A stretch of DNA of 64,000 nt from Sphagnum compactum (lineage: Eukaryota; Bryophyta; Sphagnopsida; Sphagnales): assembly GCA_965153455.1 (NCBI GenBank), contig OZ234495.1, positions 23,060,875 through 23,124,874 on the forward strand, written 5' to 3'. A program made the position numbers and the translations under genes. Under the pieces are notes generated by a model. The model saw only the letters and a list, made by a program, of their open reading frames with translations. It made no database searches and was not told the origin of the DNA. Below are positions 47,438 through 59,219 of this stretch, in pieces (position 1 is the stretch's first letter; each line of letters starts with the position of its first letter).

Positions 47438-49440
47438 AATTACAACTTAATGGTTGCAATAGCATGCCTTATGCCATCCTCTTCATGTTCAGGGAGCTTG
47501 TACACCAATTCATTTCCCTGAACTCTATGATCTGCTAGGGCCATAGGGAATTTGATAACCTTGACGTGGCATGCATGAATGTACGCAATTTGGGACCTAG
47601 TCAACAAAACATAAGAAGATTCTGACCAACCCCAATTATGGTAATATTTACTAGCCACTACCATGTCACATGCACAAAACTCTTGCCCCCATGGGCATTT
47701 GAAAGGATTCTTGACTATGAAAATAATTTTTATGCATAGTATTTAGGATGTAAAAGTTTTAACCTTCTTCGTTTCCTTCTTTTGCATTCATCGCAAAATT
47801 GTTTCCCAATGACATGTAAGAAGCCAGATGATCACCATCCTCCCCGTATTCACCCCATTCATCAACTTGGAAGGAAACTTCCATGGCACTACATACATAT
47901 GCCACATTGTTGGGGATTAGTACTTCAACCTCCCACTAATTTGTCCAAGGCAGATTTTTACAAGTTGAGAAAATAGAATCCACACAAAAACAACAAAAAT
48001 AGGCCAAGTTTTTTTTAGTACTTTATTCATGTCCATGGATCCAACAAACTAAATAGAATGCACATCCCTTGTCCCCTTAATTGAAAAACATGTGTATTCA
48101 ATGGTTCAATCCACGTCTGTTGGCTTTACATGCGAAAAAGTGCGCACAACTTGCCTTCACTCCCTTGAATAGGATTTTTAAGTTAGGTATTTAGATGATC
48201 ACAAAGCAAATTGACCACTTATTCTGCATTTTGAAGTTGAGGACCTTCCACATCAAGCTGAACTTGCCAAATGAACCTCTTAAGGACTACACCGGCCCCA
48301 TCATGAGGACCCTATCCATGTCCAGAGCAAAAAAAATTCCATAAGCAACTACGTCCATCTATTAGGTGAAGGTATTGACTCATAAAGTACCGCATTATCT
48401 TGCTCTTAAGTTGAGAACCACAACCATCAAACCATATCCAATGTTGCAACAACCTAAACCCACCTTTCACTATGTCCTCCCAATGTAAGAGTAAGCAGTG
48501 TTGTACAAAATAATTGTCATGGGTTTTATCATTGGATATGTAAAAATGGTACCTCATGACAATTTTAGAATCCTCATCATCTGGGTCAGGGTTTGGATTT
48601 CACATCCAGGAGATATGCACAAGTATTATGCACTAATAATTATGCCAATGCATAGACTATACTTCATTCTAGATCTCAAAGCTATAATTTTTAGCAAAGT
48701 CAATTATTGACACCATAGTGTCAACTAAGGAATGTTTAAGGCAATCTCTAAATTATTGGTCATGCCACCTTGCCACAAAGTTATGACGGACAAAATACTA
48801 TAATTTAGACTTAAATTATTCAATAAGCTCTTTGGAATTAATCTCCATGTGCATGAGTTTCAATTTTTTCTTTTCCTCATTTTTCTTTGTCGCAATTTTC
48901 TTCATGCTAAAATGTTTCCAACAAATTACATCATATCAGGTTCCCTCTTCATCTAGAGAAAATGCCAGATTGTCCACACCACAATCTTCACATGTCCCAA
49001 ATAAACAATCTCGGGTATGCCATTCAGAATGGGGGTCCTTAAGGCAAATAATGGCTTCCCACAATGAAGTTATGTTAGGATAAATGACATTAAACCCAAT
49101 GTAGCCAACCCTAAAATAATTTGTAGTTTCACAAATGGCTTCATAATCACAATGAAAATATGAGTGTAATTTAGATTTCTATCGCATGTGATTAAATCCC
49201 ACCCTTAACTCTTCCATCTCTACATGATATATACAACAACACACATTGCGGTCTTTCATTTTCTTAATCGAGTAAGGACATAATGAGTCAAATGTTTGCT
49301 TACCAATGATTATTGATGATGTGCTTTTTGGAAACACAAGATAAACTCCATCTGCAACCACCATCATGTGCATAAAGTTAGATTTGCATTTATAATCAAC
49401 AAAAAGTACAATATAATCACATAAATTATCCTAAAGCATT
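47438..49440 (-). pseudogene. Broken transposase-like gene of an unnamed plant family
   Basis: On the minus strand, broken pieces lie in order. First is SIKKMKDRNVCCCIYHVEME (near 49270-49200). A Cys-rich WHTRDCLFGTCEDCGVDNLA follows (49020-48950), then HNFVARWHDQ (near 48770) and DFAKNYSFEI (near 48690). Next is YHFYISNDKTHDNYFVQHCL to HWIWFDGCGSQLKSKIMRYF (48557-48380), then FFCSGHG and GPHDGAG (48320-48280). The end reads MVVASKYYHNWG to PEHEEDGIRHAIATIKL (47664-47440). Asp residues at DFA.NYSF and DGC.SQ plus GHG.G-HDG form a layout typical of DDE-type transposases. The zinc-like Cys cluster precedes it. Several stops make it inactive. I recall similar unnamed proteins from plant genomes but cannot assign a superfamily. 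Confidence 0.55.
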
Positions 49441-49690
49441 CCAACCACATAATTTCTAAACGTCCATATACCCCATTGGTGTTCAAGTAGTCATTATGCA
49501 TGTGCATGTCGCTTTTCACAATTCCAAAATGCCCATACAATCCATTTCCCTCCACTGTTACAACATTAATAATCATTTTAATCACCTACATGTGCAGACA
49601 ATCATTAATAGTAAATGATAATCAATATGTACACTCCTTGTATATCATTAATACATTCCTTATATTAACATACTTACAATGTTCATTTTT
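49441..49690. other. Link between the transposase-like gene and the minisatellite
   Basis: No recognised gene; a minus-strand frame (49585-49364) reads into the preceding pseudogene but shows no known motif. Confidence 0.3.
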
Positions 49691-50400
49691 CCACAAATGC
49701 CCATTAATACTCACAAAAACACATGCACATGTCCTCATCAATCAACAAATAATCATTAATATTCATAGAATACACTTATAGGCCTTCATTTGTCACTAAG
49801 TGTTCATTGTAAAACCCATATAAAACACTTGCAGGTCCTCATTAATAACCAATTGTTCTCTAATCCTCACAGAAGACACTTACAAGTTCCATTGGTTACG
49901 AAATGTTGTCTAATAATCATAGAAGACACTTACATGTCCTCATTAGTCACCAATTGTTTTCTAATACTCGTAGAAGACACTTACATATCCTCATTAGTCA
50001 CCATCTATTTTCTAATACCCACAAAAAACACTTACAAGTCTTCATATTAATAGAAATCCCTTATAGGTCCTCATCAGTCACCAACTATTTTCTAATTTCA
50101 CAAAAGTCACTTATTGGTCTTCATCAACCATCAACTGTTCTTTAATACTCACAAAAGCCACTTACAAGTCTTCATACTCACAAAAGACATGGTCTTCATT
50201 AGTCACCAACTATTCTTTAATACTCATAGAAGTCATTTATAGGTCTTCATTAGTCGCCAATTGTTTTTTAATACTCACAAAAGTCACTTATAGGTCCTCA
50301 CCAGTCACCAACTATTCATTATAATTCACATAAAACACTTGCTATCCTCAAAAGTCCACACATATTCCACATTACTCACATAACACACTGTAATTCCACA
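49690..50400. repeat. Minisatellite with 51-bp unit
   Basis: About a dozen diverged copies of a 51-bp unit: CTAATACTCGTAGAAGACAC then TTACATATCCTCATTAGTCA then CCAATTGTTTT. Two adjacent units starting near 49917 and 49968 are exactly 51 bp. As 51 is a multiple of three, plus-strand frames (49790-50050 and 49903-50145) stay open and read HLQVLI/HLHVLISHQLFSN-like repeats. I do not treat these as genes. Confidence 0.85.
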
Positions 50401-51284
50401 ATAATCCATCAATGCTCACAAATATTCACCACAACATTATTGCAATTTGCATCAGTCCATGAAATTGTTTATAGACAACATGACTCATGCTTGAACCTCA
50501 CAAATGTTAACAAATGCCAACAAATGTAAAAGGAAGTTCATTGTAAATCCTAATGAATCACACATGACTCAAGTACATATATGATCCATATTGAGACCAA
50601 AATCAAAGTCTAGACAAAACAATCAATTGAATACCCAAAATTTGTTAATATTAGGGCCTTCACATGTAATGCACATTATTCAAAATGTGTCCAAAGATTA
50701 AAGCTACTCACAACAAGGCAATCTTCTTGGCATTTCTAATTTTGCACAATCAAACGAAAGTCTAGGCCATATTCATGCCTTGACTAAAAAGCACTTTAGT
50801 AATTATCCAACCTATATATGTGGCTATTGCAACCAACATAACATGTTGCAATGAAGAATTGTCATAAGTAAACAATCACCAAATTGTGCCACAATGTTTT
50901 GAAAGTCACACTCATAAAAAAAAATCAATGTAAATCCTCATAAACCATGCATTTGCGCATATGATCCATATTGAGGTAGTTAAAATCAAAAGGTTACAAA
51001 GACAACTAATTAATGAACAACCACAATCTTCAAAGACTCAAGCTTTCACATGATGACAAAACATATTATTCAAAATAGGTCAAAAAACTAAGGCTACTGG
51101 TCATTACTTGAGGTAACTTCATTGACATTTCCAATTTTACACATTGAAAGATTACAGTCCCCCAAATTTAGGCCTTTAGTAAATAGGATTGAATAACAAT
51201 TCATTCGACCTAGTTATGTGGCTATTACAATCAACATAGCATGCTGCAACCAGTAATCTTCATAAGTAAACAATCATCAACTTG

Positions 51285-53078
51285 CACTAGTAGAAAACCC
51301 CCCTTTTTGCAACTACGTTTTCAACTATTATTCAACTACAGACAAAGTCAAAAGCTACACATATAGTTGCAATTTATTTTTTGCAATTGGAAAATATTTT
51401 TTGCAACTCTTAACCAATAATGTTGAAAAGTACAAGTTGAAAGTGTAATTCAATAATGTTGAAAAATACAAGTCGAGAATGAAATTACAATGGAAAGTGT
51501 ATGCCATGTGTCAACACCACAGCAATAGCCACTACATGCCACTACTTGCCAATTTAGTTGAAAATTGCTTTACGAATATAGTCGAGGGATGTTGGATGAA
51601 CTTCATATGTTAACTAAACATGACGTCAGCCAAAAATATAATTATTATTTCAACTAAGTTGTTGAACATTTCAATTATGTTGTAACTTGTAAATCAAACA
51701 TTTGGCTAGTGGTTTGGTGACACATGGCATGCTCACAAAATTTGGGGTCAACAAATAATTAAATGACACGTGGCACATCCACATCAATAGTTTAGGCCAC
51801 ATGGTGCCTAAACATAGGTTAGGTTTAAACCTAGGCACCTAGGTTAAACCTAGGGCCATTTAATTTAGGCTTAAGTTAGGGCTAGATCTAGGCACCTATG
51901 TTAGGCCTAAACCTAAACCACATGGCAATTAATAAATGAAATCTTATTTCATTTGGTTTAGTCTTTAGGGTTGAACCTTTTTTATTGGTTCATCCCAAAT
52001 GGCTATTAGATTTTCATGTTTATTGTGTTCTTCAACAATCTTGATGCACTTCTTTGTATGGTTTAGATTCATGGAATGGAAACCAAGCAATATGGGATAA
52101 AGATTTTAGTTGTGACCTAAGGTAAACACACCTATCACTGAACATTTAATGATATTGGATCATTATAACTCTCTTGTCCATGGTCAATTCCTTTTGAAAC
52201 TTAAAATAATTTTGTAGTCCTCCACCTGGCGTATCCAAATCAATAAAAAACACTACAATCTAATGGAATACGAGCAAGATATGCCCTTTCAAAGTGAAGG
52301 GGGTTGTGCTTTGGATTTTTTCATAAATGTTCAGTATGATTTTGAAGCTTAAGCTCTTCAACTATTGTTTTTTTTAATTTTTCACTCTAAACAAGTTTTA
52401 TAGATTTTGAGATAGCGCACTTGTAGCTTTTGAAATCGTTCAAAATGAATGAGAAATGAACAAAATATAATTGCTAGAAGTAAAGGGATCTAGAAACAAA
52501 ATTTGAGACAAAATATCACTTTTTCTCTTCTTACGTTTTTTGTTTTGTTCCTTTGCTTTTGAAGTTAAAAGAACATTTGTAGCTCTTTGTTTTACACTTC
52601 CAATGACATAAAAACCGTTCAATTTAGTTTTGAAATGAGGGAGAACTTGAAAATGTTCGATGATAGAGTACCATTTGTTATCTACCCTAGTTGTAACCCA
52701 ATTCCAACCTAATTGCAAATCAAATAGTTGTAATCTAGTTGTACAAGTTAGTCTAAGCTTAGTTAAGCCTAAACCTAAATTAATAATCTACCTACCCTAA
52801 GTCTAGCTACTTACCTTAATTATTTATGGTAATTATTCATCAACTACTTTTAACTGTATAGTTGTATAATTAAACAATTAAAGATATTATCATCATTTAT
52901 TGAATAATATAATGATTATTTTTTTTAAAAAGCAATTAAATGTATTTATCTATTAAATAATTAATTATCACTGAATATATTTTAAAATTCGAAATTCATT
53001 ATAAATTCATATTAACATTTCATAAAACAAAGAATTAACTCAAATATAAATATTCAATAATCAAGTTTAAATGATATT

Positions 53079-53114
<36 letters not shown>

Positions 53115-56100
53115 TGTTGATAATTAATAATAGACTATAATTACTACTACAACATTAATAATAATATTTTAGATAATAGTTAGGTTAGGTTAGTTATTTA
53201 ATCATTTTTAATTGTATTTTTATTTAACTTGTTGGAACTATTAAATGACCTAGTATAATAAATATTAAATAAAACTTATTTTATAGTATAGTAGTGTTAA
53301 ACAACAATAATTTCTGAAGTTATATGATAATTTATTAAATATATTTAATAATTATTCTAAACATTATTATAATTTAATCATAAATAAAAAAGAAATTTTA
53401 ATAAATGAAAATATTATTGGTACTAATAGCGAAAATTATAATTATAATTATAACTATAAAATTTATTAATTACGTATATTACATGATATGTTGTAAACTA
53501 AAATTGAATCTACGTGGAAATAATAAATTACACATGTATTTAACAATTTCCAAAAAAAAAAACTTAAATATCTTTTCTTGAATGTTGTAAACTAAATTTG
53601 AATCTACATGGAAATAATAAATTACACATGTATTGAACATATTCCAGAAAAATGTTACTTAAATATCCTTACTTGATATGTTGTAATCTAAAATTGAATT
53701 TACATAGAAATTATAAATTATGCATGTATTAAACATACAAATTATTAAGTTTACTTATATTTCATAATTTTTTTAAAATTTATTTTCAAATTAAAGTGTA
53801 TATTTATATGCACAAAAAAATTCATCATACATGTTATCATTCATGTATACAAAAAATATTTACGTGTACCTTAATAATTAATGAATCTTTATTGTAATTT
53901 TAAAGAATATTAAAACATCATACGTATAAAAATGAATAAACATTAAACTTCCACAAAATTATGAATTATGTATCATTACTTGATTTGTTGTAAATTAACA
54001 TTTGATTTACAAAAAAATAATAAACTACATATATTGAACTTACATTATTACAAACTCATATTTCAAAATTTCCTTAAATTTTACCTTGAAAAAATAAATA
54101 TTAGTGCACAAAAAATATTTGCATCATACATAAGCATTCATTTGCACAAATAAAATTTACATGTAGTTTAATGTTTAATGAAATTTTATTGCAATTTGAA
54201 GCAAATATTGAGATATCATGTCTATAGAGATTAATAAACATTAGATTTCCACAAAAAATATTAATTATGTATCATTATTTGATATGTTGTAAACTAAAAT
54301 CCAATTTACATATAAATAATAATTAGGTGTATTGAACATGCACATTATTACAAATTTATATTTCAAAATTTCCTTAAATTTCTTTCAATCAAATTTTATT
54401 ATTTGTGTGCATAAAAAATATTTGCATCATACATAACCATTCATTTTATACAAAGATAATTTACACATAATTTAATTTATTAATGAAGGTAAATTATTTG
54501 TTTTGTTTTATTCTATCGTGTTGAAATTTCCCAAACCAAATTACTTCATATAATGCTATTGATATCTTTGAAAACTTAACAATGAATAGGGGTGCACTGA
54601 TTTGGGTGGAGAATTTTTGGAGCTACAATGCAAAGGTTATTGATTATTGAACCATTTTCTTAATAAAATTTAATAAAATCATAAATAGAAATTTTACTTG
54701 AATCCAAAGGCGTATTTGGTGTTGTTGGAAAGTAATCGTTGAGTTTGATTTAATGAAATTTATTTCATAATTTTCATACATAAGGTGTGGAAGATATTGA
54801 ATTTTGAATGAATTTTGTTGTTGAAAATTCAAACAAATTACAACAAATTGGGCTTAAAAAGGAAAATGAGTCGAACGTGTTCAAACTTGGGGCCAACAAC
54901 ACATGTTACCTTATTTATCCATGAAGGAAGGTAGTTTGTTTTGTTTTGTCATAATGATATCTCCCAAACCACGGTGTCTAAAGTTATGCTATGGAATTTA
55001 TCATCAAAGAGTTTTCAATGAATAGGGGTGGGTGCAACGACTTGGTTTAGAATGTTTGGAACTACAATGTGGAATCTATTGATTATTGAACCATTTTTTC
55101 ATTGAATGTTTTGAAAAACCAAGATTGAAAACTATATTGGAATTTGGGGGCATTCTTAGTATTGTTGGAAAGCCCTTACCAAGTTTGATTTAATAAAGTT
55201 GATTTTGTAATTTTGAGACCTAAAATGTGAAAAATATTATTGAAACTTTGGTGGGTATGTATTGTTGTTGGAAATTCAAACAAATTGCAAAAAGGGGTTT
55301 GGAAGGAAAATTCAATTGAATGCATTAAAACTTGGGCCAATGACATAGGGTACATTAATGTTTAATGATTTTTTATCATAATTTTAAACAAATATTAAGA
55401 TATCATGTGTATAAAAATGAATAAACATTATAGTTGCACAATATTATTAATTATGTATCATTACTTGATATGTTGTAATGATCTACATAGAAGTAATAAA
55501 CTACATGTGTATTGAACATAAACATTAGTATTAACATATTTTTAATCTTTTTAAAACTTTATTTTGAAATTAAAGTTTAATATTTATATGCACCAAAAAA
55601 CCATTCATTTATAAAAATAAAATTTACATGTAATTTAATGTTATCATTATTTTAAATAAATATTAAAACATTATATGTATAAAATTAAAGTTACCTATTA
55701 GTGGTTTAACCTAGTTGAAAAAAATAGTTGCAAACAAGACTGTATTTCATCCATCTTCTAGTACATTTTATCATCCATACATTTTATCATCCAAAATAGT
55801 TGAACATTAGTCAATGTCTTGATTGTGTGCCAATTAAAGAACCTTAGATGCCAAGAATATTTCAAAAATGACCCTGTAGTTGAAACATGCTTCACATTGT
55901 TTACCAACATAATTGGAAGTTCAGTTCGGAAACATTGTCAATGCCGGGAATATTCGGCAAATGACCATGTAGTTGAAAAATGCTTTCAACCACATACCAA
56001 TATAGTAAATGAATAAACTTAATTGGTGATTTCCATAATTTTATTTTAAAATTAAAAAAATCTAATTGAAACATAGTTGCAAATGTCATGTAGTTGAAAA

Positions 56101-56134
56101 CTTTTGGTTAAAAAAGGGGGGTTTTCTACTAGTG
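51285..56134. mobile_element. CACTA (En/Spm-type) DNA transposon, non-autonomous
   Basis: The left terminus is CACTAGTAGAAAACCCCCC and the right terminus is its reverse complement (GGGGGGTTTTCTACTAGTG). A 3-bp duplication TTG lies on each side (51282-51284 and 56135-56137). Both subterminal regions carry TAGTTGCAA/TAGTTGAAA motifs in several copies, as in transposase-binding regions of this superfamily. The 4.85-kb interior is AT-rich with no transposase recognised. It holds its own internal repeats: a roughly 300-bp block with TTGATATGTTGTAAACTAAA (near 53480, 53680, 53980, 54270 and 55460) and a 440-bp tandem pair at about 54490-55360. It therefore probably relies on a transposase encoded elsewhere. 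Confidence 0.93.
53079..53114 (+). repeat. AAT microsatellite
   Basis: Twelve or so consecutive AAT units inside the CACTA element. Confidence 0.9.
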
Positions 56135-57439
56135 TTGCATCACAATGAAATGTAGGCCAATCATTTAAAAATCAATGTAAATCCTCATGAACCTTTGCAT
56201 TTGTGCATATGATCCATATTGAGGTAGCTAGAATCAAAGGGTTATAAAAATAATCAATTAACGAACAACCACAACCCTTAAATACCAAGGCCATCACATG
56301 ACAATGCATATTATTCAAAATTTGTCCAAAAATTAGGGCTACTAATCACTACTTGAAGCAATTTTACTGACATTTCCAATTTTGGCCAATAACACTAGAA
56401 TCCACCATATTTTAGGCTTTAATTGAAAAGGCCTTCAACAATTCATCCCACCTAGATATGTGGTTAAATTACAACCAACATAACATGCTACAAAGAATAT
56501 TCATATGTAGATAGTCACCAAATTGTGCCACAATGTTCAGGTGATAGTCATTAAAAAAGATCAATGTAAATCCTCATGAACTATGCATTTGTGCATATGA
56601 TCCATATCGAGGTAGGTAGAATCAAAGGACTATAGAAACAATCAATTAAGGAACAACCACAACCTTCAAATACCAAGGCCTTCACATGACAATGCATATT
56701 ATTCAAAATATGTCCAAAAATTAAAGTCATTGATCATTACTTGAAGCAATTTTATTAGCATTTCCAAGTCTGCAAATCAAGATTGGAGGGGCCCCCATAT
56801 TTAGGCCATGAATGAAAAGGGCCTCAATGATTCATTTGACCTAGATATGTGGTTATTGTAACCAATTACATAACATGCTGCAATGAAAAATCTTCATAAA
56901 TAGATAGTCACCAAATTGAGTCACAATGTTTAGGTCATAGCCATCAAATCAATTCAATGTAAAAATCTTCATGAAACGTTGCATTTGTGCATATGATCCA
57001 TATTGAGGTAGCTAGAATGAAAGGGTTACATAAACAATCAATTATCGAACAACCACAACCCTCAAATACCAAGGCCTTCACATGACAATGCATATTATTC
57101 AAAATAGGTCCAAAAATTGAAACTACTAATCATTACTTGAGGTAATTTTATTGGCATTTCTAATCCTACACATCAAGATTGGAGGCCCCCATATTTAGGC
57201 CTTGAATGAAAAAGGCCTCAACATAGATATGTGGTTATTGTAACCAATTACATAACATGTTGCCAAATTGAGTCACAATGTTCAAGTCAATAGTCATCAA
57301 CAAAGTTCAATGTAAATTCTCGTGAAACCTTGCATTTGTGCATATGATCCATATATTGAGGTAGGTAGAATCAAAGGGTTATAGAGAAACCAATTAACAA
57401 ATAACCATGTCCAACTCTAAAATACCAAGGCCTTGTAGG

Positions 57440-59215
57440 GTTTTGTGAAGTGTAACAAAACCCTAAAGTTGTCAACTTTTTCTATGTAGCTTGAAAACTT
57501 CAAAAAACTTTTTGTTGCTTTATGTTGTACAACATAAATTTTATTGTATAACAAAAAACAAATTTTGGAAGCTTGTTACAATAGCAAAAAAACCCTAGAA
57601 GCTTGCAACATAAACATTGAAAGAATCAAAGATGTACATATCCTTCAAAAAAAAAACTTGCAAAATAATGAATACTTACAAAGCAAAAAACCTAATAGGC
57701 TTGAAAAGATCTGAAAAACAAAGCATAAATGAAGAAAGAAAAACATTGAAAATTTAAAAAAACTTGAAAACTAAAAAAATATAATGGTGCATTGACTTCA
57801 CTCAAGATAATGATGTCAAGAACAAATTGGAGATGATGTAAAATACATGTGTTTCCATGACGTACTGAGTTAGCTTCTTTTCATATAAATGAGGTGTTAG
57901 TCTCCTTTGCACCACTTCCTTCCAATTGGGACTCATGTGTGTTTGCATAACCCACCACGACATAACAATTGCCTTAGTCCCAAGAACCAAATGTCACTCT
58001 TCTTCTTTCGTATTGACAATGACCACAAAAAGTTTCATGACAATTTCATTGACTCTATGCGTTGAACAGCCATGGCAACATTCCTAGGATGCACATTCAA
58101 TAATCGAGCCTTTTGCCTAAGTGAGGTTTTTGAACTGTTACTCACAACTGTTGTTAAAAGGGCATGTTTTGTGACCAACTAGGTTGAAATGTATGGCCTT
58201 TTCATTTATGACAATGACTGGACTAACTTAGTCATGAACTTTCTTTCAATATTGGCATCCTTAGAAAATGTATCATGGTTTTGAACAAATGTTGTCACAA
58301 TGGGGTCAGCCATAACCTTCTCCATCACTATTTCCTGTGCGACAATGTTAGGAAATGTTTTCAAGGTTTTTTTCATACTTTGAAGTATGATTTGTGCGCA
58401 TCACTAATATCATGTTCTAGCACATCACAATGTTATACATCCTCGTGAACATTTTCACAAGCCCTTTTCGCCCGTAAAACAGTTCGCTGAGCTTCTCTTC
58501 TTTGAGTTGGTCGATAACGTTGTTGACGTTCTGCATTGTTCGCCCTTTTTGCACTAGCACCTCTTATCACCTTTAAGCACCTTTCCTTGTTTCTGTTGTT
58601 ACCCATGACCTCCACAAAGAAACCATACCCATACCCCTAGACGCAAAGCGAAAAACAAGAACCCAATTGTAAACTAACTTAATCAACTTCCCACGCTACA
58701 TCTTCAAACTTAAACCTACACTTCAAACCCTATGCTTTGCACATGATGATGTCATTGTTTCCATCTTTGTAATTTGGAATGTTTAAAATAAAGGTAGAAA
58801 ATCCATATTAATATCACCCCACCTAGAGTTTGTAAAAGCATATGCTTGTGAGGAATTTTAGAAAAATTTGCACCTCCTATGGACTTATGAAAATATGGTC
58901 CAATTATGATCGTTGAAAAGTTCATAACTATCATTTGGCTAAAATATTCACGGGAATGATTTTTTATTTGAGTTTCTCATTTCATATTGTAACGTATACT
59001 TAGTCACCAACACATTTAGAATGGAAATCAATACAAATTTTTGCATTTTTAAATTTTGAATCCAACTATCCAGTCCCTATTTTTGGATTTTAAAAGTCCA
59101 TTACTTTTTTTCAAACAATAACTACATGGATGTGTTCGTAATGAAGTTAATCTAAATTCAATTGCGAATTATTATATATACGAATATATTAATTACCATA
59201 CACAGTTAAACAAAG
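57440..59215. other. Stretch with minus-strand protein-like debris, no defined gene
   Basis: Minus-strand frames at 58615-58433 (NAERQQRYRPTQRREAQRT, basic, with a helical look) and 57990-57802 (MSPNWKEVVQRRLTPHLYEK then MTQYV/ETHVFYIIS-like sequence) may be pieces of one decayed mobile-element protein. I do not recognise either. The remainder is AT-rich. Confidence 0.35.
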
Positions 59216-59219
59216 GGTG

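Larger units (their letters stand above)
50540..57440. repeat. Tandem satellite, unit about 390 bp, interrupted by a CACTA element
   Basis: Units begin with AATGTAAATCCTCATGAA at about 50545, 50931, 56173, 56563, 56959 and 57310. Each contains GCATATGATCCATATTGAGG, then ATACCAAGGCCTTCACATGA, then GGCATTTCCAAT and ACATAACATGCTGCAATGA. Spacings are 351-396 bp. The second unit is split at 51285 by the CACTA insertion; adding the parts either side gives about 392 bp. Copies are diverged and no protein reading is supported. Confidence 0.85.

Noticed and set aside
49690-50400. Regular short repeats resembling a CRISPR array
   Set aside because: Units are contiguous, diverged 51-bp repeats without unique spacers, in a plant nuclear setting.
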